From assembly GCA_012960535.1 (NCBI GenBank), contig DUBB01000043.1, positions 1-45,362 on the forward strand: a DNA stretch of 45,362 nucleotides, in the 5' to 3' direction. The notes beneath the pieces are model-generated. The model worked only from the letters and a program-made list of their open reading frames with translations. It was not told where the DNA came from and made no database searches. The translations under genes were made by a program, and so were the position numbers. This stretch comes from Gammaproteobacteria bacterium (GTDB lineage Bacteria; Pseudomonadota; Gammaproteobacteria; Pseudomonadales; Azotimanducaceae). Numbering within the stretch: the stretch's first letter is position 1; each line of letters starts with the position of its first letter. This document shows, in pieces, positions 26,264-35,020 of the stretch.

Positions 26264-28033
26264 ATGAGTGAAACGATCAGAATAGGTAATTGCAGTGGCT
26301 ACTATGGCGACCGTCTCGCGGCAGCTCGTGAAATGGTTGAAGGCGGCCCCATTGATGTACTCACGGGAGACTACCTTGCCGAACTTACCATGAAAATCCT
26401 CTATGATCAGCAGCAAAGCCGTGGCAGCCATCTAGGTTACGTGGGCACCTTTTTAAAACAACTGGATGATGTGGTGAGCTTCTGTATAGAAAATGGTATT
26501 AAAATTGTCAGTAATGCGGGTGGCCTCAACCCGTCCGGCATGGCCTCAGAAATCGAGAAAATAATTGCGGCAAAAGGACTGCAGGCAAAGGTTGCCTATA
26601 TTGATGGCGACGATCTCATGCCACACCTGGAGTCACTAAAGGCCGCAGGCGAAGAACTACGTAACATTGATCGCGACATCCCCATGAGCGAGTGTGAAAA
26701 CGAAGTCGTGACAGCAAACACCTATTTTGGCTGCTGGGCCATAAAAGAAGCTCTGGACCAGGGCGCCGATATCGTGGTCTGCCCTCGAGTGACAGATGCA
26801 GCGGTTGTCATCGGACCGGCTGCCTGGAAATTCAACTGGCAAAGAAACGACTATGATGCCCTCGCCGGTGCCCTGGCCGCAGGTCACATCATTGAGTGCG
26901 GAGCCCAGTGCACCGGTGGTAACTATTCCTTCATCGAGGAAGTTCCCAGTTTTCGCAATGTCGGCTACCCCATCGCTGAGATTGCTGCTGATGGCAGTTT
27001 TGTTATCAGTAAACATAAAAATACCGGCGGTTTAATCTCGGTAGGCACCATAACTGCCCAGTTACTTTACGAAATCTCAACGCCCGCCTATTACAACCCG
27101 GACGTGATTGCGCATTTTGACACTTTGAAACTTGAGCAGTTGGCAGATCACCAGGTTAGAGTGAGCGGCTGTCGAGGAAGCAGCCCGCCGAGCACGCACA
27201 AGGTCTGTATTAACACAAAGGGTAAGTACAAAAGTGGCATTGAAGTCCTTCTCACCGGACTCAATATTGAAAGGAAAGCCGAACTTTACATCGACCAGAT
27301 CTTTTACAATCTCGGCGGTCAGGCGCAGTTCGACGAGGTTGAGATTCAACTAATCAGGAGTGATAAGGAAAATCCCGAAACTAACGAAGAAGCGCATGCA
27401 GCCTTGAGAATTACCTGCACCTCATCGGACCCTAAAAAAGTTAACCGTCTGTTTAGTGCCAAAATAACCGAATTGAGCCTGGCAACGATTCCAGGTAATA
27501 CCTCTCGCGGTAACAGTATGGGTGGCGGCAATGAAACAATTGTGTACTGGCCGGCATTGCTCGATAGCCAGAAAGTAACTGAATTTTTACATCTGGACGG
27601 GAAAACGACAGAAGTGCTGCCAACCCAACGCCTGGGCCTGGAAGAAAAATACTACCAGGAAGTTCCCGTCGAAATTGCCCCAGCTCCTTCAGGACCGACC
27701 GTAAAGGCACCACTGGGCACTTTATTCGGCGCCAGATCCGGGGACAAAGGCGGCTGCGCTAACTGCGGTGTCTGGGCTAAAACCGACGAGGCTTATTCAT
27801 TCCTGCACAGTTTCCTGACAGTCGACCGGTTTAAGGAATTGTGCCCTGATGTAAGCCAATACCAGGTGCTTCGCTACGAGTTAGCCAACATGCGTTCGCT
27901 GAACTTCTACATCAAGGGTATATTAAAAGATGGCGTTTCTTCTAATAATCGCATTGATGGACAGGCCAAGTCTTTTGGCGAATATCTCAGGGCCAAGGTC
28001 ATTGATATACCGCAAGAACTACTTGGCTCCTGA
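26264..28033 (+). CDS. AtuA-family protein (DUF1446 plus ferredoxin-fold C-terminal domain)
   Basis: 589 residues, close to Pseudomonas AtuA (about 590). N-terminal DUF1446/AtuA domain: RIGNCSGYYGDRLAAAREMV, DVLTGDYLAELTM, VSNAGGLNPSG, IVVCPRVTDAAVVIGPAAW and ARITGGNYS-like ECGAQCTGGNYSF. The C-terminal AtuA-like ferredoxin-fold domain begins near residue 480 with LFGARSGDKGGCANCGVWA and ends with ANMRSLNFYIKG. A start at 26264 has TAGGAG eight to nine bases upstream. AtuA is needed for acyclic terpene (citronellol, geraniol) use but its reaction is not known; it is often next to carboxylase genes. Here it closes the carboxylase-hydratase operon. Confidence 0.92.
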   Translation: MSETIRIGNCSGYYGDRLAAAREMVEGGPIDVLTGDYLAELTMKILYDQQQSRGSHLGYVGTFLKQLDDVVSFCIENGIKIVSNAGGLNPSGMASEIEKIIAAKGLQAKVAYIDGDDLMPHLESLKAAGEELRNIDRDIPMSECENEVVTANTYFGCWAIKEALDQGADIVVCPRVTDAAVVIGPAAWKFNWQRNDYDALAGALAAGHIIECGAQCTGGNYSFIEEVPSFRNVGYPIAEIAADGSFVISKHKNTGGLISVGTITAQLLYEISTPAYYNPDVIAHFDTLKLEQLADHQVRVSGCRGSSPPSTHKVCINTKGKYKSGIEVLLTGLNIERKAELYIDQIFYNLGGQAQFDEVEIQLIRSDKENPETNEEAHAALRITCTSSDPKKVNRLFSAKITELSLATIPGNTSRGNSMGGGNETIVYWPALLDSQKVTEFLHLDGKTTEVLPTQRLGLEEKYYQEVPVEIAPAPSGPTVKAPLGTLFGARSGDKGGCANCGVWAKTDEAYSFLHSFLTVDRFKELCPDVSQYQVLRYELANMRSLNFYIKGILKDGVSSNNRIDGQAKSFGEYLRAKVIDIPQELLGS

Positions 28034-28183
28034 GCCTATCCGCCCGCCTCAAAACAGACGCTGCTCAGTCAACGTGCCCCGGTCGGCAGGCATCTGCCAG
28101 CCAGCCTGCGAACCGTTAATGGCTCAACATAATGGTCAACCTTCCGGAAACCAACGGCCAACCGGTTATCTCGAAAATGATTA

Positions 28184-28960
28184 TTAGGCGTTCTTGATAG
28201 TCAGACCGCCATCAACCGGCAAGGTAACGCCAGTCACATACTGCATAGCCGGTAGCACCAGGCTTAATGTGGCATGAGCCACCTCTTCGGGTTCCGCGTA
28301 GCGACCTAAAGCAGTCCTTCTCTTAGCAAAAACAACTTTATTCTCTTCGGGAATGCCGGCAGTCATGCCGGTATTAATCGGCCCTGGACAGATACAGTTG
28401 ACAGTTATTGCTTCCCTGCCAAACTCAACAGCCAGTGAACGAGTCAAACCAAGCACACCGGTTTTAGCTGCGGTATAAGGGCTGCCATAACGAGTAGCGC
28501 CTAATCCTTCTGTCGAGGCAATATTAACGATTCGCCCACATTCAGCCGCCCTCAGGTGCGGTAATGCTGCCCGAATCATCATAATCTGGGCTGTTAACAA
28601 CACGGCGACAACCTTATCCCAGGCTGCACCGTAATCTTCACTATCCACAGCCACCGGGATCGAAATACCCGCATTATTAATCAATATATCAATGCCGCCA
28701 AAGTGTTCCGCTATTTCATCCACTACACCTTGAATAGCGCCCCGGTCGGACAAGTCCAATAACCAGCCTCGAGCGTTATAGCCAGCCTCATGCATTTCGC
28801 TGACTACGCTATCCAGTTTCTCTGAATCAATATCCAACAAGGCAACGCTAGCACCCTCATCGCCAAACAGATGTGCTGTTGCTCTTCCCATGCCACTGGC
28901 AGCGCCAGTGACTATAGCGACCTTACCGTCGATTGACCTGCTTAATCTGCTCAAAGTCAT
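28184..28960 (-). CDS. Short-chain dehydrogenase/reductase
   Basis: 258-residue classical SDR: TGAASGMG cofactor loop (about 17-24), LLDIDSEKL acidic end of strand 2 suggesting NAD(H), NNAG, catalytic Ser in NIASTEG, YTAAK with Tyr and Lys, and a C-terminal VTGVTLPVDGGL. Start at 28960 with GAGGA nine bases upstream; the longer frame to 29068 would run into the divergent pterin-enzyme gene. It faces the carboxylase operon (convergent) and may be an alcohol or 3-hydroxyacyl dehydrogenase. The Atu cluster also contains SDRs (AtuB, AtuG), but orientation differs, so the link is only suggestive. Confidence 0.88.
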   Translation of the reverse strand: MTLSRLSRSIDGKVAIVTGAASGMGRATAHLFGDEGASVALLDIDSEKLDSVVSEMHEAGYNARGWLLDLSDRGAIQGVVDEIAEHFGGIDILINNAGISIPVAVDSEDYGAAWDKVVAVLLTAQIMMIRAALPHLRAAECGRIVNIASTEGLGATRYGSPYTAAKTGVLGLTRSLAVEFGREAITVNCICPGPINTGMTAGIPEENKVVFAKRRTALGRYAEPEEVAHATLSLVLPAMQYVTGVTLPVDGGLTIKNA

Positions 28961-29084
28961 ATTCTCTATCCTCGATTGGTTTCTCCCGACAGAGTCTGTC
29001 AGAATCTGCTTCCTGACACCACTGGCGATGGATTCGCGCCAGACCCACACCTGGGTTAAACTGGCCATTTAGTAGAGATCAGGT

Positions 29085-29582
29085 ATGACTCAGGCGAAAA
29101 GGTTAGCTCGAATAGAAGTCGCCAAGCAGGCAATGAACTTTTCTGCCGCACACTTCACTATTTTCAACAGCACCCAGCGCGAGAATCTGCACGGTCACAA
29201 CTTCCAGGTAAGTTGCGCCATAACAGCGCCGATTGACGAATCTGGCATTATGTTTGACTACTCGATTATTAAAGCGAGCATACGTCAAATCTGCGAAGAA
29301 TTAGACGAAAAAACAATTCTGCCGGAAAAATCACCCTACCTCAGTGTTAGCATTGAAGAAGGCTACATGGTCGCCAGGTTCAACGGTGAAAGTATGCCAT
29401 TTCTAGCCAGAGATGTAATAACTCTGCCCATTGCCAATACCACAGTGGAGGAATTTTCCCAGTATTTCCTGGCCAGACTACTTAACGACAGCGAACTGAC
29501 TGGTAGAGACATTGAGAAGATGGTGGTCACAGTAGCATCCAGTCCCGGGCAGAGTGGCAGTGCAAACTGGAGCGCGACTTGA
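29085..29582 (+). CDS. 6-pyruvoyltetrahydropterin synthase-like protein, PTPS-III type motif
   Basis: 165-residue T-fold protein of the QueD/PTPS family that works on dihydroneopterin triphosphate derivatives. Zinc ligands are His23 (FSAAHF), His36 and His38 (LHGHNF). The catalytic Cys of QueD/PTPS, four positions before HGH, is absent: the segment reads QRENLHGH, giving ExxHGH with Glu33, the signature of PTPS-III proteins that cleave the side chain to 6-hydroxymethyldihydropterin in place of FolB. It also carries a longer insert before the C-terminal TTVEEFSQYF block. It is first of a six-gene plus-strand operon and overlaps the following SDR by four bases (TTGA), suggesting a joint pterin step. 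Assignment to QueD proper is unlikely. Confidence 0.85.
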   Translation: MTQAKRLARIEVAKQAMNFSAAHFTIFNSTQRENLHGHNFQVSCAITAPIDESGIMFDYSIIKASIRQICEELDEKTILPEKSPYLSVSIEEGYMVARFNGESMPFLARDVITLPIANTTVEEFSQYFLARLLNDSELTGRDIEKMVVTVASSPGQSGSANWSAT

Positions 29583-30277
29583 ATACCCTTATCATCACCG
29601 GGGCCAGTAAGGGTATTGGCCTGGCTACGGCACAGACATTCGCCGATGAAGGTTATCGTATCATTAACCTTTCCCGGAATCCGGCAGGTGATGACCGAAT
29701 TGAAAGCCATAGCGTTGATCTGTTGGCAGCCCACGCCAGCAACACACTGGATAAAATTTTCAAGGACCGGCTGCAAAAAGGACCGCTGATACTGGTTCAC
29801 AATGCCGCAAGACTGCTCAAGGATAGCGTCAGCAGCAGCACGCCTGAAAGTTTACGGGAAATCCTGGAACTCAATGTCGTGGCACCACAATTACTGAATG
29901 CCAAGCTGATACCCTATATGCAGCCAGGATCAGCCATAATCTATATTGGCTCGACGCTATCAGAGAAAGCCGTGGCAGGCTCGTTCAGCTATGTCACCAG
30001 CAAGCATGCCATTGTCGGAATGATGCGCGCAACCTGCCAGGACCTGGCTGGTCAACAGATACACACCACCTGCATCTGCCCTGGTTTTACGGATACCGAA
30101 ATGCTTCGAGAACATGTTGGCCATGAGCAGAATATACTCGCAGAGATAGGGGCTGCGAGCACCTTCGGCAGGCTAATCGAACCCGTCGAAATCGCACAGA
30201 TGATCCTGTTTGCGGCAAAGTCGCCGGTAATCAATGGGGCTGTCATTCATGGCAATCTAGGCCAAATAGAGCACTGA
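29579..30277 (+). CDS. SDR oxidoreductase, pterin-enzyme partner
   Basis: 232-residue SDR: TGASKGIG (about 8-15), HNAARLL in place of NNAG, Ser in YIGSTLSEKAV, YVTSK (Tyr/Lys), CICPGFTDTEML. The start is a TTG at 29579 that overlaps the preceding stop (TTGA); codon 2 follows with NTLIITGA, so no other start is likely. Because it is co-translated with the PTPS-like gene it could reduce a pterin, like sepiapterin reductase or FolM-type pteridine reductases; the sequence alone does not show the substrate. Confidence 0.82.
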   Translation: MNTLIITGASKGIGLATAQTFADEGYRIINLSRNPAGDDRIESHSVDLLAAHASNTLDKIFKDRLQKGPLILVHNAARLLKDSVSSSTPESLREILELNVVAPQLLNAKLIPYMQPGSAIIYIGSTLSEKAVAGSFSYVTSKHAIVGMMRATCQDLAGQQIHTTCICPGFTDTEMLREHVGHEQNILAEIGAASTFGRLIEPVEIAQMILFAAKSPVINGAVIHGNLGQIEH

Positions 30278-30321
30278 TCACCGAACCCATGATTCGGCCT
30301 AATATAAAAACATGAAGAAAA

Positions 30322-31122
30322 ATGAGATCCCATATGAACCCAACTGAAAGCTCAATGGAAACCCTCGCTGTTAGTCCAATGCTCGTTGAACGCCGGGAAC
30401 GGGTTTTTCTGATGCTTGCTGGTGTATTCCTGTGTGCCATGACCATGCTGAATATCCTCGGTATCACCCGATTCATCCAACTCGGTCCCTGGGCCCTGGC
30501 CGTGGGCGTTCTCCCCTATCCCATTACTTTTATCTGTACCGACCTGATCTGCGAACTTTACGGCAGGAAACGGGCGAACTTCCTAGTCACCTTTGGCTTG
30601 CTACTCAACATCTTCATCCTGACCTTTATGTGGTTAGGTCAATATCTGCCCAGTGCCACTACCCAGCCTCCCTGGCAACTTATACAACTCGCTGAGAGTG
30701 TGACCCTACCCAACGGTGAGGTCATAAATGATTCCGTGGAATTATTCAGCTTGCTGTATGCAACCACGTCCGGCGCAGTCATCGCCTCGATGGTTGCCTA
30801 CTTTGCGGCCCAATACTGTGATGTCTTTCTCTATCACTTCTGGAAGGGACTCACCAAAGGAAAGCATCTATGGCTGCGCAATAATGGCAGCACCATGATC
30901 AGCCAGGGAGTCGACTCATTCATGGTCATTGCTGTCACCTTCGGGGCACAGTTCTTAGCCGGAGCCGTCTCCCTATCCGTAATGATTACCCTTATGACCA
31001 GTAATTATCTGTTCAAACTCCTAGTCGCTCTGCTGGATACTATCCCACTTTATATCTGTGTCCATTATCTGCGGCCCTACCTTGAAATTCCCGAGGGTGA
31101 GATTGGTTACCACGAAGATTGA
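30322..31122 (+). CDS. VUT-family 7-deazapurine (queuosine precursor) transporter, YhhQ-like
   Basis: 266-residue membrane protein with about six helices. The family block LPYPITFICTDLICELYGRK (residues about 64-83) is diagnostic of YhhQ/VUT proteins, as are WRNNGSTMISQGVDSF-like LRNNGSTMISQGVDSF and SNYLFKLLVALLDTIPLY. YhhQ imports preQ0/preQ1 for queuosine in tRNA. ATGs at 30322 and 30334 are both possible; neither has a strong ribosome site (GAGAT before the second). It sits in an operon after a PTPS-like enzyme and an SDR, which links deazapurine or pterin metabolism. Its end overlaps the DUF924 start by 20 bases. Confidence 0.9.
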   Translation: MRSHMNPTESSMETLAVSPMLVERRERVFLMLAGVFLCAMTMLNILGITRFIQLGPWALAVGVLPYPITFICTDLICELYGRKRANFLVTFGLLLNIFILTFMWLGQYLPSATTQPPWQLIQLAESVTLPNGEVINDSVELFSLLYATTSGAVIASMVAYFAAQYCDVFLYHFWKGLTKGKHLWLRNNGSTMISQGVDSFMVIAVTFGAQFLAGAVSLSVMITLMTSNYLFKLLVALLDTIPLYICVHYLRPYLEIPEGEIGYHED

Positions 31123-31720
31123 TTCAGATGCGGTTCTCGATTACTGGCTGGGTTCTGCACGGTATCAGGCTGATGCCGTAACAGCCGCCAAACAGCGATG
31201 GTATAAGCATGGCCATCGCCTGGATACTCCTATCAACAACCGGTTTGCAGATCTGCTGAGCCAAGTTTCACAAGACAAATCTATGGAAATTCATCTCCCT
31301 GAGGTCTGCGCAGCCAAGGTTATTGTTCTTGATCAGTTTAGCAGGCACATTTTCAGGGGCAGCCCGGCTGCCTGGCAAAACGATAGCCAGGCACAGAACC
31401 TGGCATTAGCTGCAGTCAATTCAAATCACCCTCACCAATTGACCCCTTCAGAGCAGCTATTCTTATGGCATCCACTACATCACAGTGAAGACCTGCCTAT
31501 GCAGAATTTAGCAATCAGTCTTCTTAAAGAACTGTTGCGCAGCGCATCACAGCCATGGCAGCAGGCGCTTGACGGATTTCTACCAGGTTGGCAATCTCAC
31601 GCTGCCATCATTACTGAATTTGGTCGATTTCCCCACAGAAACAATATCCTGGGTCGCGTCAGCACAAAAAAAGAATTACTGTATCTAAGCAAGAAGACAA
31701 GCAATTACGGACAGAACTGA
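31103..31720 (+). CDS. DUF924 family protein
   Basis: 205-residue all-helical protein of DUF924: AVLDYWLGSARYQADAV at the N terminus, KVIVLDQFSRHIFRG in the middle (the family's LxLDQFxRNxxRG block), LFLWHPLHHSEDL and FGRFPHRNNILGR near the end. The family is uncharacterised; the fold resembles TPR proteins. The chosen TTG at 31103 has GAGGGTGAGA upstream and puts the start just inside the transporter gene; the frame is open to 31058 but not supported. The next gene starts at the stop (TGATG), so both are coupled. Confidence 0.8.
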   Translation: MVTTKIDSDAVLDYWLGSARYQADAVTAAKQRWYKHGHRLDTPINNRFADLLSQVSQDKSMEIHLPEVCAAKVIVLDQFSRHIFRGSPAAWQNDSQAQNLALAAVNSNHPHQLTPSEQLFLWHPLHHSEDLPMQNLAISLLKELLRSASQPWQQALDGFLPGWQSHAAIITEFGRFPHRNNILGRVSTKKELLYLSKKTSNYGQN

Positions 31721-32937
31721 TGCAAAAACAGGATGCTTTAGGGCTCAGCTATAGCGCACCCACCAACACACCCATAGCTCGATTTGACGAGATCATGGAA
31801 AGCTATCTGCAATTTAAACCCGATACCATGGCGAAACTGAACAGCCTGCTACAGGCAAATGCCGACTGGCCAATGGCGCTGCTATTAAAAGGCTACCTGC
31901 TAAAAATGGGCAGTGACCCCAGGTTTGCGCCAGCCATCAAAACCTGCCAGGACAGCTTAGCTACTTTAGCGTTAAATCACCGGGAAGAACGCCACGTTGC
32001 CGCCTTTAGTCACTGGCTTAACGATGATATCAATGCTGCCCTGAACCAGTTTGAGCAGATCCTGCAGGCCTACCCGACCGATCTCATTGCCCTAAAAGCC
32101 GCCCACAACCTGCACTTCTACCAAGGTGATGCCGCCAGCATGCACGAATCGATTGCCCGTGTTTTACCAGCCTGGCCGGAACAACATAACTGGCGCAGCT
32201 TTGTGCTTGGAATGTATAGCTTTGGCCTTGAAGAGTCGGGCCAATACCAGCTCGCTGAAGCCACGGGAAAAGCAGCGATCGCCCTGAATCCCTATGATCT
32301 ATGGGCTGCGCACGCAGTCACGCACGTCTACCATATGCAGAATCGATGGCTGGAGGGCGTTGACTGGTTGAGCGAGCTTATCCCTGTCTGGACCGAAACT
32401 AATAATTTTGTCTATCACCTGCACTGGCATAAAGCGGTCCTGTACCTGCGTAATGGTGATGCCGAGGCTGCTCTAGCCATCTATGATAAAACGCTGACTG
32501 AGCCTCTCCAGGATGATCTCTACCTGGATGTCTGTAATGCCGCCAGCTTGTTATGGAGACTGCAAATGCAGGGCCTCGATGTCAAGGATCGATGGCAGTC
32601 ATTACAAAGCTGGCGACACCGAGCAAACGATGATGAGCTGATTTTCATTACCCTGCACTACCTGATGGCGCCGGCCGTGCTCAAAGATGAGGCAACCATT
32701 GCGCGTTCTCTGGATACAATCCGCGCCTGGAGCGAGCGCACCGGACAACAAGCCGCCATATGCAAAGAAGTAGGCCTGACAACCGCAGAAGCCCTTGTCG
32801 ATATAGGCCAGAACAAGACCGTCAGTGGCGTAGACAAACTAAAACGAGTCAAGGATCGTCTTTACACCATTGGTGGCAGCCACGCCCAGCGACAATTATT
32901 CAGCGACCTCATCCACCACTACAGCAGGAATACTTAA
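31720..32937 (+). CDS. TTC38-like tetratricopeptide protein
   Basis: 405-residue cytoplasmic-looking protein of helical repeats. It contains HNWRSFVLGMYSFGLEESGQY-type (in part) and AIALNPYDLWAAHAVTHVYHM, the hallmark of the TTC38 family (GMYAFGLEE..., WAxHAxxHV), with HLHWHKAVLYL following. The conserved His residues hint at a binding site, but no reaction is known. The ATG overlaps the DUF924 stop (TGATG) and the crotonase follows without gap (taaATG), so it is in the middle of a tightly coupled gene row. Confidence 0.82.
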   Translation: MQKQDALGLSYSAPTNTPIARFDEIMESYLQFKPDTMAKLNSLLQANADWPMALLLKGYLLKMGSDPRFAPAIKTCQDSLATLALNHREERHVAAFSHWLNDDINAALNQFEQILQAYPTDLIALKAAHNLHFYQGDAASMHESIARVLPAWPEQHNWRSFVLGMYSFGLEESGQYQLAEATGKAAIALNPYDLWAAHAVTHVYHMQNRWLEGVDWLSELIPVWTETNNFVYHLHWHKAVLYLRNGDAEAALAIYDKTLTEPLQDDLYLDVCNAASLLWRLQMQGLDVKDRWQSLQSWRHRANDDELIFITLHYLMAPAVLKDEATIARSLDTIRAWSERTGQQAAICKEVGLTTAEALVDIGQNKTVSGVDKLKRVKDRLYTIGGSHAQRQLFSDLIHHYSRNT

Positions 32938-33792
32938 ATGGACTACCAACAAATTATTTACCAGCTTGATGATCAAATCCTGACCATTACTTTAGACCGG
33001 CCCGATAAACTGAATGCCTATACCCTGCAGATGCAGCAGGAAATCCTACATGCTCTGGATAGGGCAGATGCGGACGATAATGTAAGAGCAATCATATTTA
33101 CCGGGGCCGGCCGTGGCTACTGTGCAGGAGCTGATCTCTCCGCTGGTGGAAACACCTTTAACAATGATGCACCGGGGAGAACCGGTGGTTTGCGTCGCGA
33201 TGGTGGCGGTATCCTGACGTTACGACTATTTGAATCCCTGAAGCCGATAATTTCAGCGTGCAACGGCCCTGCAGTCGGCGTCGGTGTCACCATGCAATGT
33301 GCCATGGACGTTCGCCTTGCATCTGAAGATGCGCGCTACGGTTTCGTTTTTTCGAAAAGAGCGGTAGTACCGGAAGCCTGTTCCAGCTGGTTCCTGCCCA
33401 GAATCGTTGGTATACAAACCGCGTTGGAATGGGCTTATTCGGGCAGGATATTTGATGCAGCTGAAGCGCATAGCCGGGGATTCGTGCGCAGCGTCCACAA
33501 AGCCAAGGATCTTCTTCCGGCGGCGCGTGATCTTGCCCATGAATTTGCAGAATCAACCTCCCAGGTATCCGTCGCCCTGATTCGACAGATGCTATGGAAG
33601 ATGCTCGGCGCTGATCATCCCATGGAAGCCCATAAACTGGATTCACGAGGAATCTACTATCGAGGGAAAACTGCTGATGCCATAGAAGGTGTAGAATCAT
33701 TCCTAGAGAAGCGTCAACCTACCTTTCCGGGAAAGGTCAGTAAAGACATGCCGGAATATTTCCCCTGGTGGCAGGAAAGAAATTTCGAATAG
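32938..33792 (+). CDS. Enoyl-CoA hydratase/isomerase family protein
   Basis: 284-residue crotonase: oxyanion blocks GAGRGYCAGADLS and CNGPAVGVGVTMQCAMD, and a second-acid region RAVVPEACSSWFLPRIVG that resembles the delta3,delta2-enoyl-CoA isomerase motif PEGCSS, with Glu at the catalytic position. The Gly-rich insert (AGGNTFNNDAPGR) between strands 2 and 3 is longer than average. The C terminus FPWWQERNF is an extension beyond the usual end. It starts directly after the TTC38-like stop (taaATG) and ends the pterin/transporter operon; a 10-bp tandem repeat follows. Confidence 0.88.
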   Translation: MDYQQIIYQLDDQILTITLDRPDKLNAYTLQMQQEILHALDRADADDNVRAIIFTGAGRGYCAGADLSAGGNTFNNDAPGRTGGLRRDGGGILTLRLFESLKPIISACNGPAVGVGVTMQCAMDVRLASEDARYGFVFSKRAVVPEACSSWFLPRIVGIQTALEWAYSGRIFDAAEAHSRGFVRSVHKAKDLLPAARDLAHEFAESTSQVSVALIRQMLWKMLGADHPMEAHKLDSRGIYYRGKTADAIEGVESFLEKRQPTFPGKVSKDMPEYFPWWQERNFE

Positions 33793-33840
33793 GAAGAACG
33801 CGGCAGGTACTTAACGCTAAAAGCCAAACTCAATCAGGTC

Positions 33841-33894
33841 CAACCTGGGCCAACCTGGGCCAACCTGGGCCAACCTGGGCCAACCTGGGCCAAC
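33841..33894. repeat. 10-bp tandem repeat, five copies, between convergent genes
   Basis: CAACCTGGGC is repeated five times without change from 33841 to 33890, plus CAAC. It lies between the crotonase stop and the GST stop. Unit length is close to one helical turn. Exact identity suggests a recently slipped array. Confidence 0.95.
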
Positions 33895-33936
33895 AGGCGT
33901 CCTGAATCTATTGCCGGCCGAGCGCCAGCAAGCGCC

Positions 33937-34677
33937 TCACTCCAGGCCGCCGGTTTCAGGCGCAGGCCTGGCTTTCTGGTTATAGAGCAATTTCTGTAGC
34001 GCGACCAGATCAGATTTACTCAACCCCGAACGATCATTCTGCATTTCACTGCCCACGGCCATACCTTTTTGAACGGCGGGCCGATTGCTCAATTCTTCAA
34101 ACCAGCGCCTGAAATATTTAAAATCATCAATATCCTGGCCCTGGCCCTGCCAATTGACACACCAGGGGTAACAGATCATATCGGCTATGGTGTAATCATC
34201 ACCGCAAATATATCTTCGCTGATAAAGCTGATTATTGAGAACACCATAAAAGCGATTCACTTCATCGGTAAAACGAGCCACAGCATAGGACTGGTCTCCT
34301 TGCGTAGAACCCAATCTTCTGAAATGACCACACTCACCGGTCTTGGGGCCCTGATTGGCCATTTGCCAGACGAGCCATTGAATAACATTATACTTTCCAC
34401 GCATGTCCTTTGGCATGTATTGACCGGTCTTCTCGGCAATGTAAAGCATGATCGCACCAGATTCGAATACAGATAGCGGCTCTCCACCCCCTTCTGGCTG
34501 GTGATCCACCAGGACAGGCATTCGATTATTTGGATTTTTTTCTAAGAATGACTCTTTAAACTGATCACCGCGGCCGATATTACAGGGTACAACTCGATAA
34601 TCCAGTCCACACTCCTCAAGTTGGATGGTTACTTTCTTGCCGTTGGGCGTTGGCCAATAATGAAGATCCAGCATCAT
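33937..34677 (-). CDS. Glutathione S-transferase, YfcG/YghU-like (nu class)
   Basis: 246-residue cytosolic GST. The N-terminal thioredoxin-like domain has LHYWPTPNGKKVTIQLEEC with the TPN motif for glutathione, NPNNRMPVLVDH with the cis-Pro, and FESGAIMLYIAEK. The C-terminal helical domain has MANQGPKTGECGHF, a mark of the YfcG/YghU group that acts as disulfide-bond reductase or peroxidase, and YTIADMICYPW. AGGAGCAAC precedes two consecutive ATGs (34677 and 34674), the second with better spacing. The region beyond it contains P450 genes, so a detoxification role is plausible. Confidence 0.93.
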   Translation of the reverse strand: MMLDLHYWPTPNGKKVTIQLEECGLDYRVVPCNIGRGDQFKESFLEKNPNNRMPVLVDHQPEGGGEPLSVFESGAIMLYIAEKTGQYMPKDMRGKYNVIQWLVWQMANQGPKTGECGHFRRLGSTQGDQSYAVARFTDEVNRFYGVLNNQLYQRRYICGDDYTIADMICYPWCVNWQGQGQDIDDFKYFRRWFEELSNRPAVQKGMAVGSEMQNDRSGLSKSDLVALQKLLYNQKARPAPETGGLE

Positions 34678-34948
34678 GTTGCTCCTTGTTCCAGGTCACT
34701 TTGGTCGCACTGTAACCGATAGTCTCGAAAGATAGGCCAAGGTGCAAGTGCCCTAAGGCATGAGATCAATCTGCAAGGATCATTCAGACCCAGTGAACTA
34801 TCTGGAATCAGGTCTCAGGTCCTGCAATAAAACACGACAGACTTTGAACGCGCAGACAGCTACCGCCAACTTAATCTATTTCGCTAAAAAGTAGTGCAAT
34901 ACACTAATAAAGCCAGTGCTGAAACAAAAATATTTGTATTTTTCCTTT

Positions 34949-34963
34949 TAATACAATGTATTA
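34949..34963. promoter_or_regulatory. 15-bp palindrome TAATACA-A-TGTATTA, candidate operator
   Basis: A perfect 7-1-7 inverted repeat that includes TACAAT, a good -10 match. A repressor bound here would block a promoter reading into the small membrane protein gene. No clear -35 is found at normal spacing, so the promoter reading is weak. Confidence 0.5.
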
Positions 34964-35020
34964 GGATATTGGCATGAATTGTGGTTACTATTCCTATAGG
35001 CGAATATCAATACCATCATT

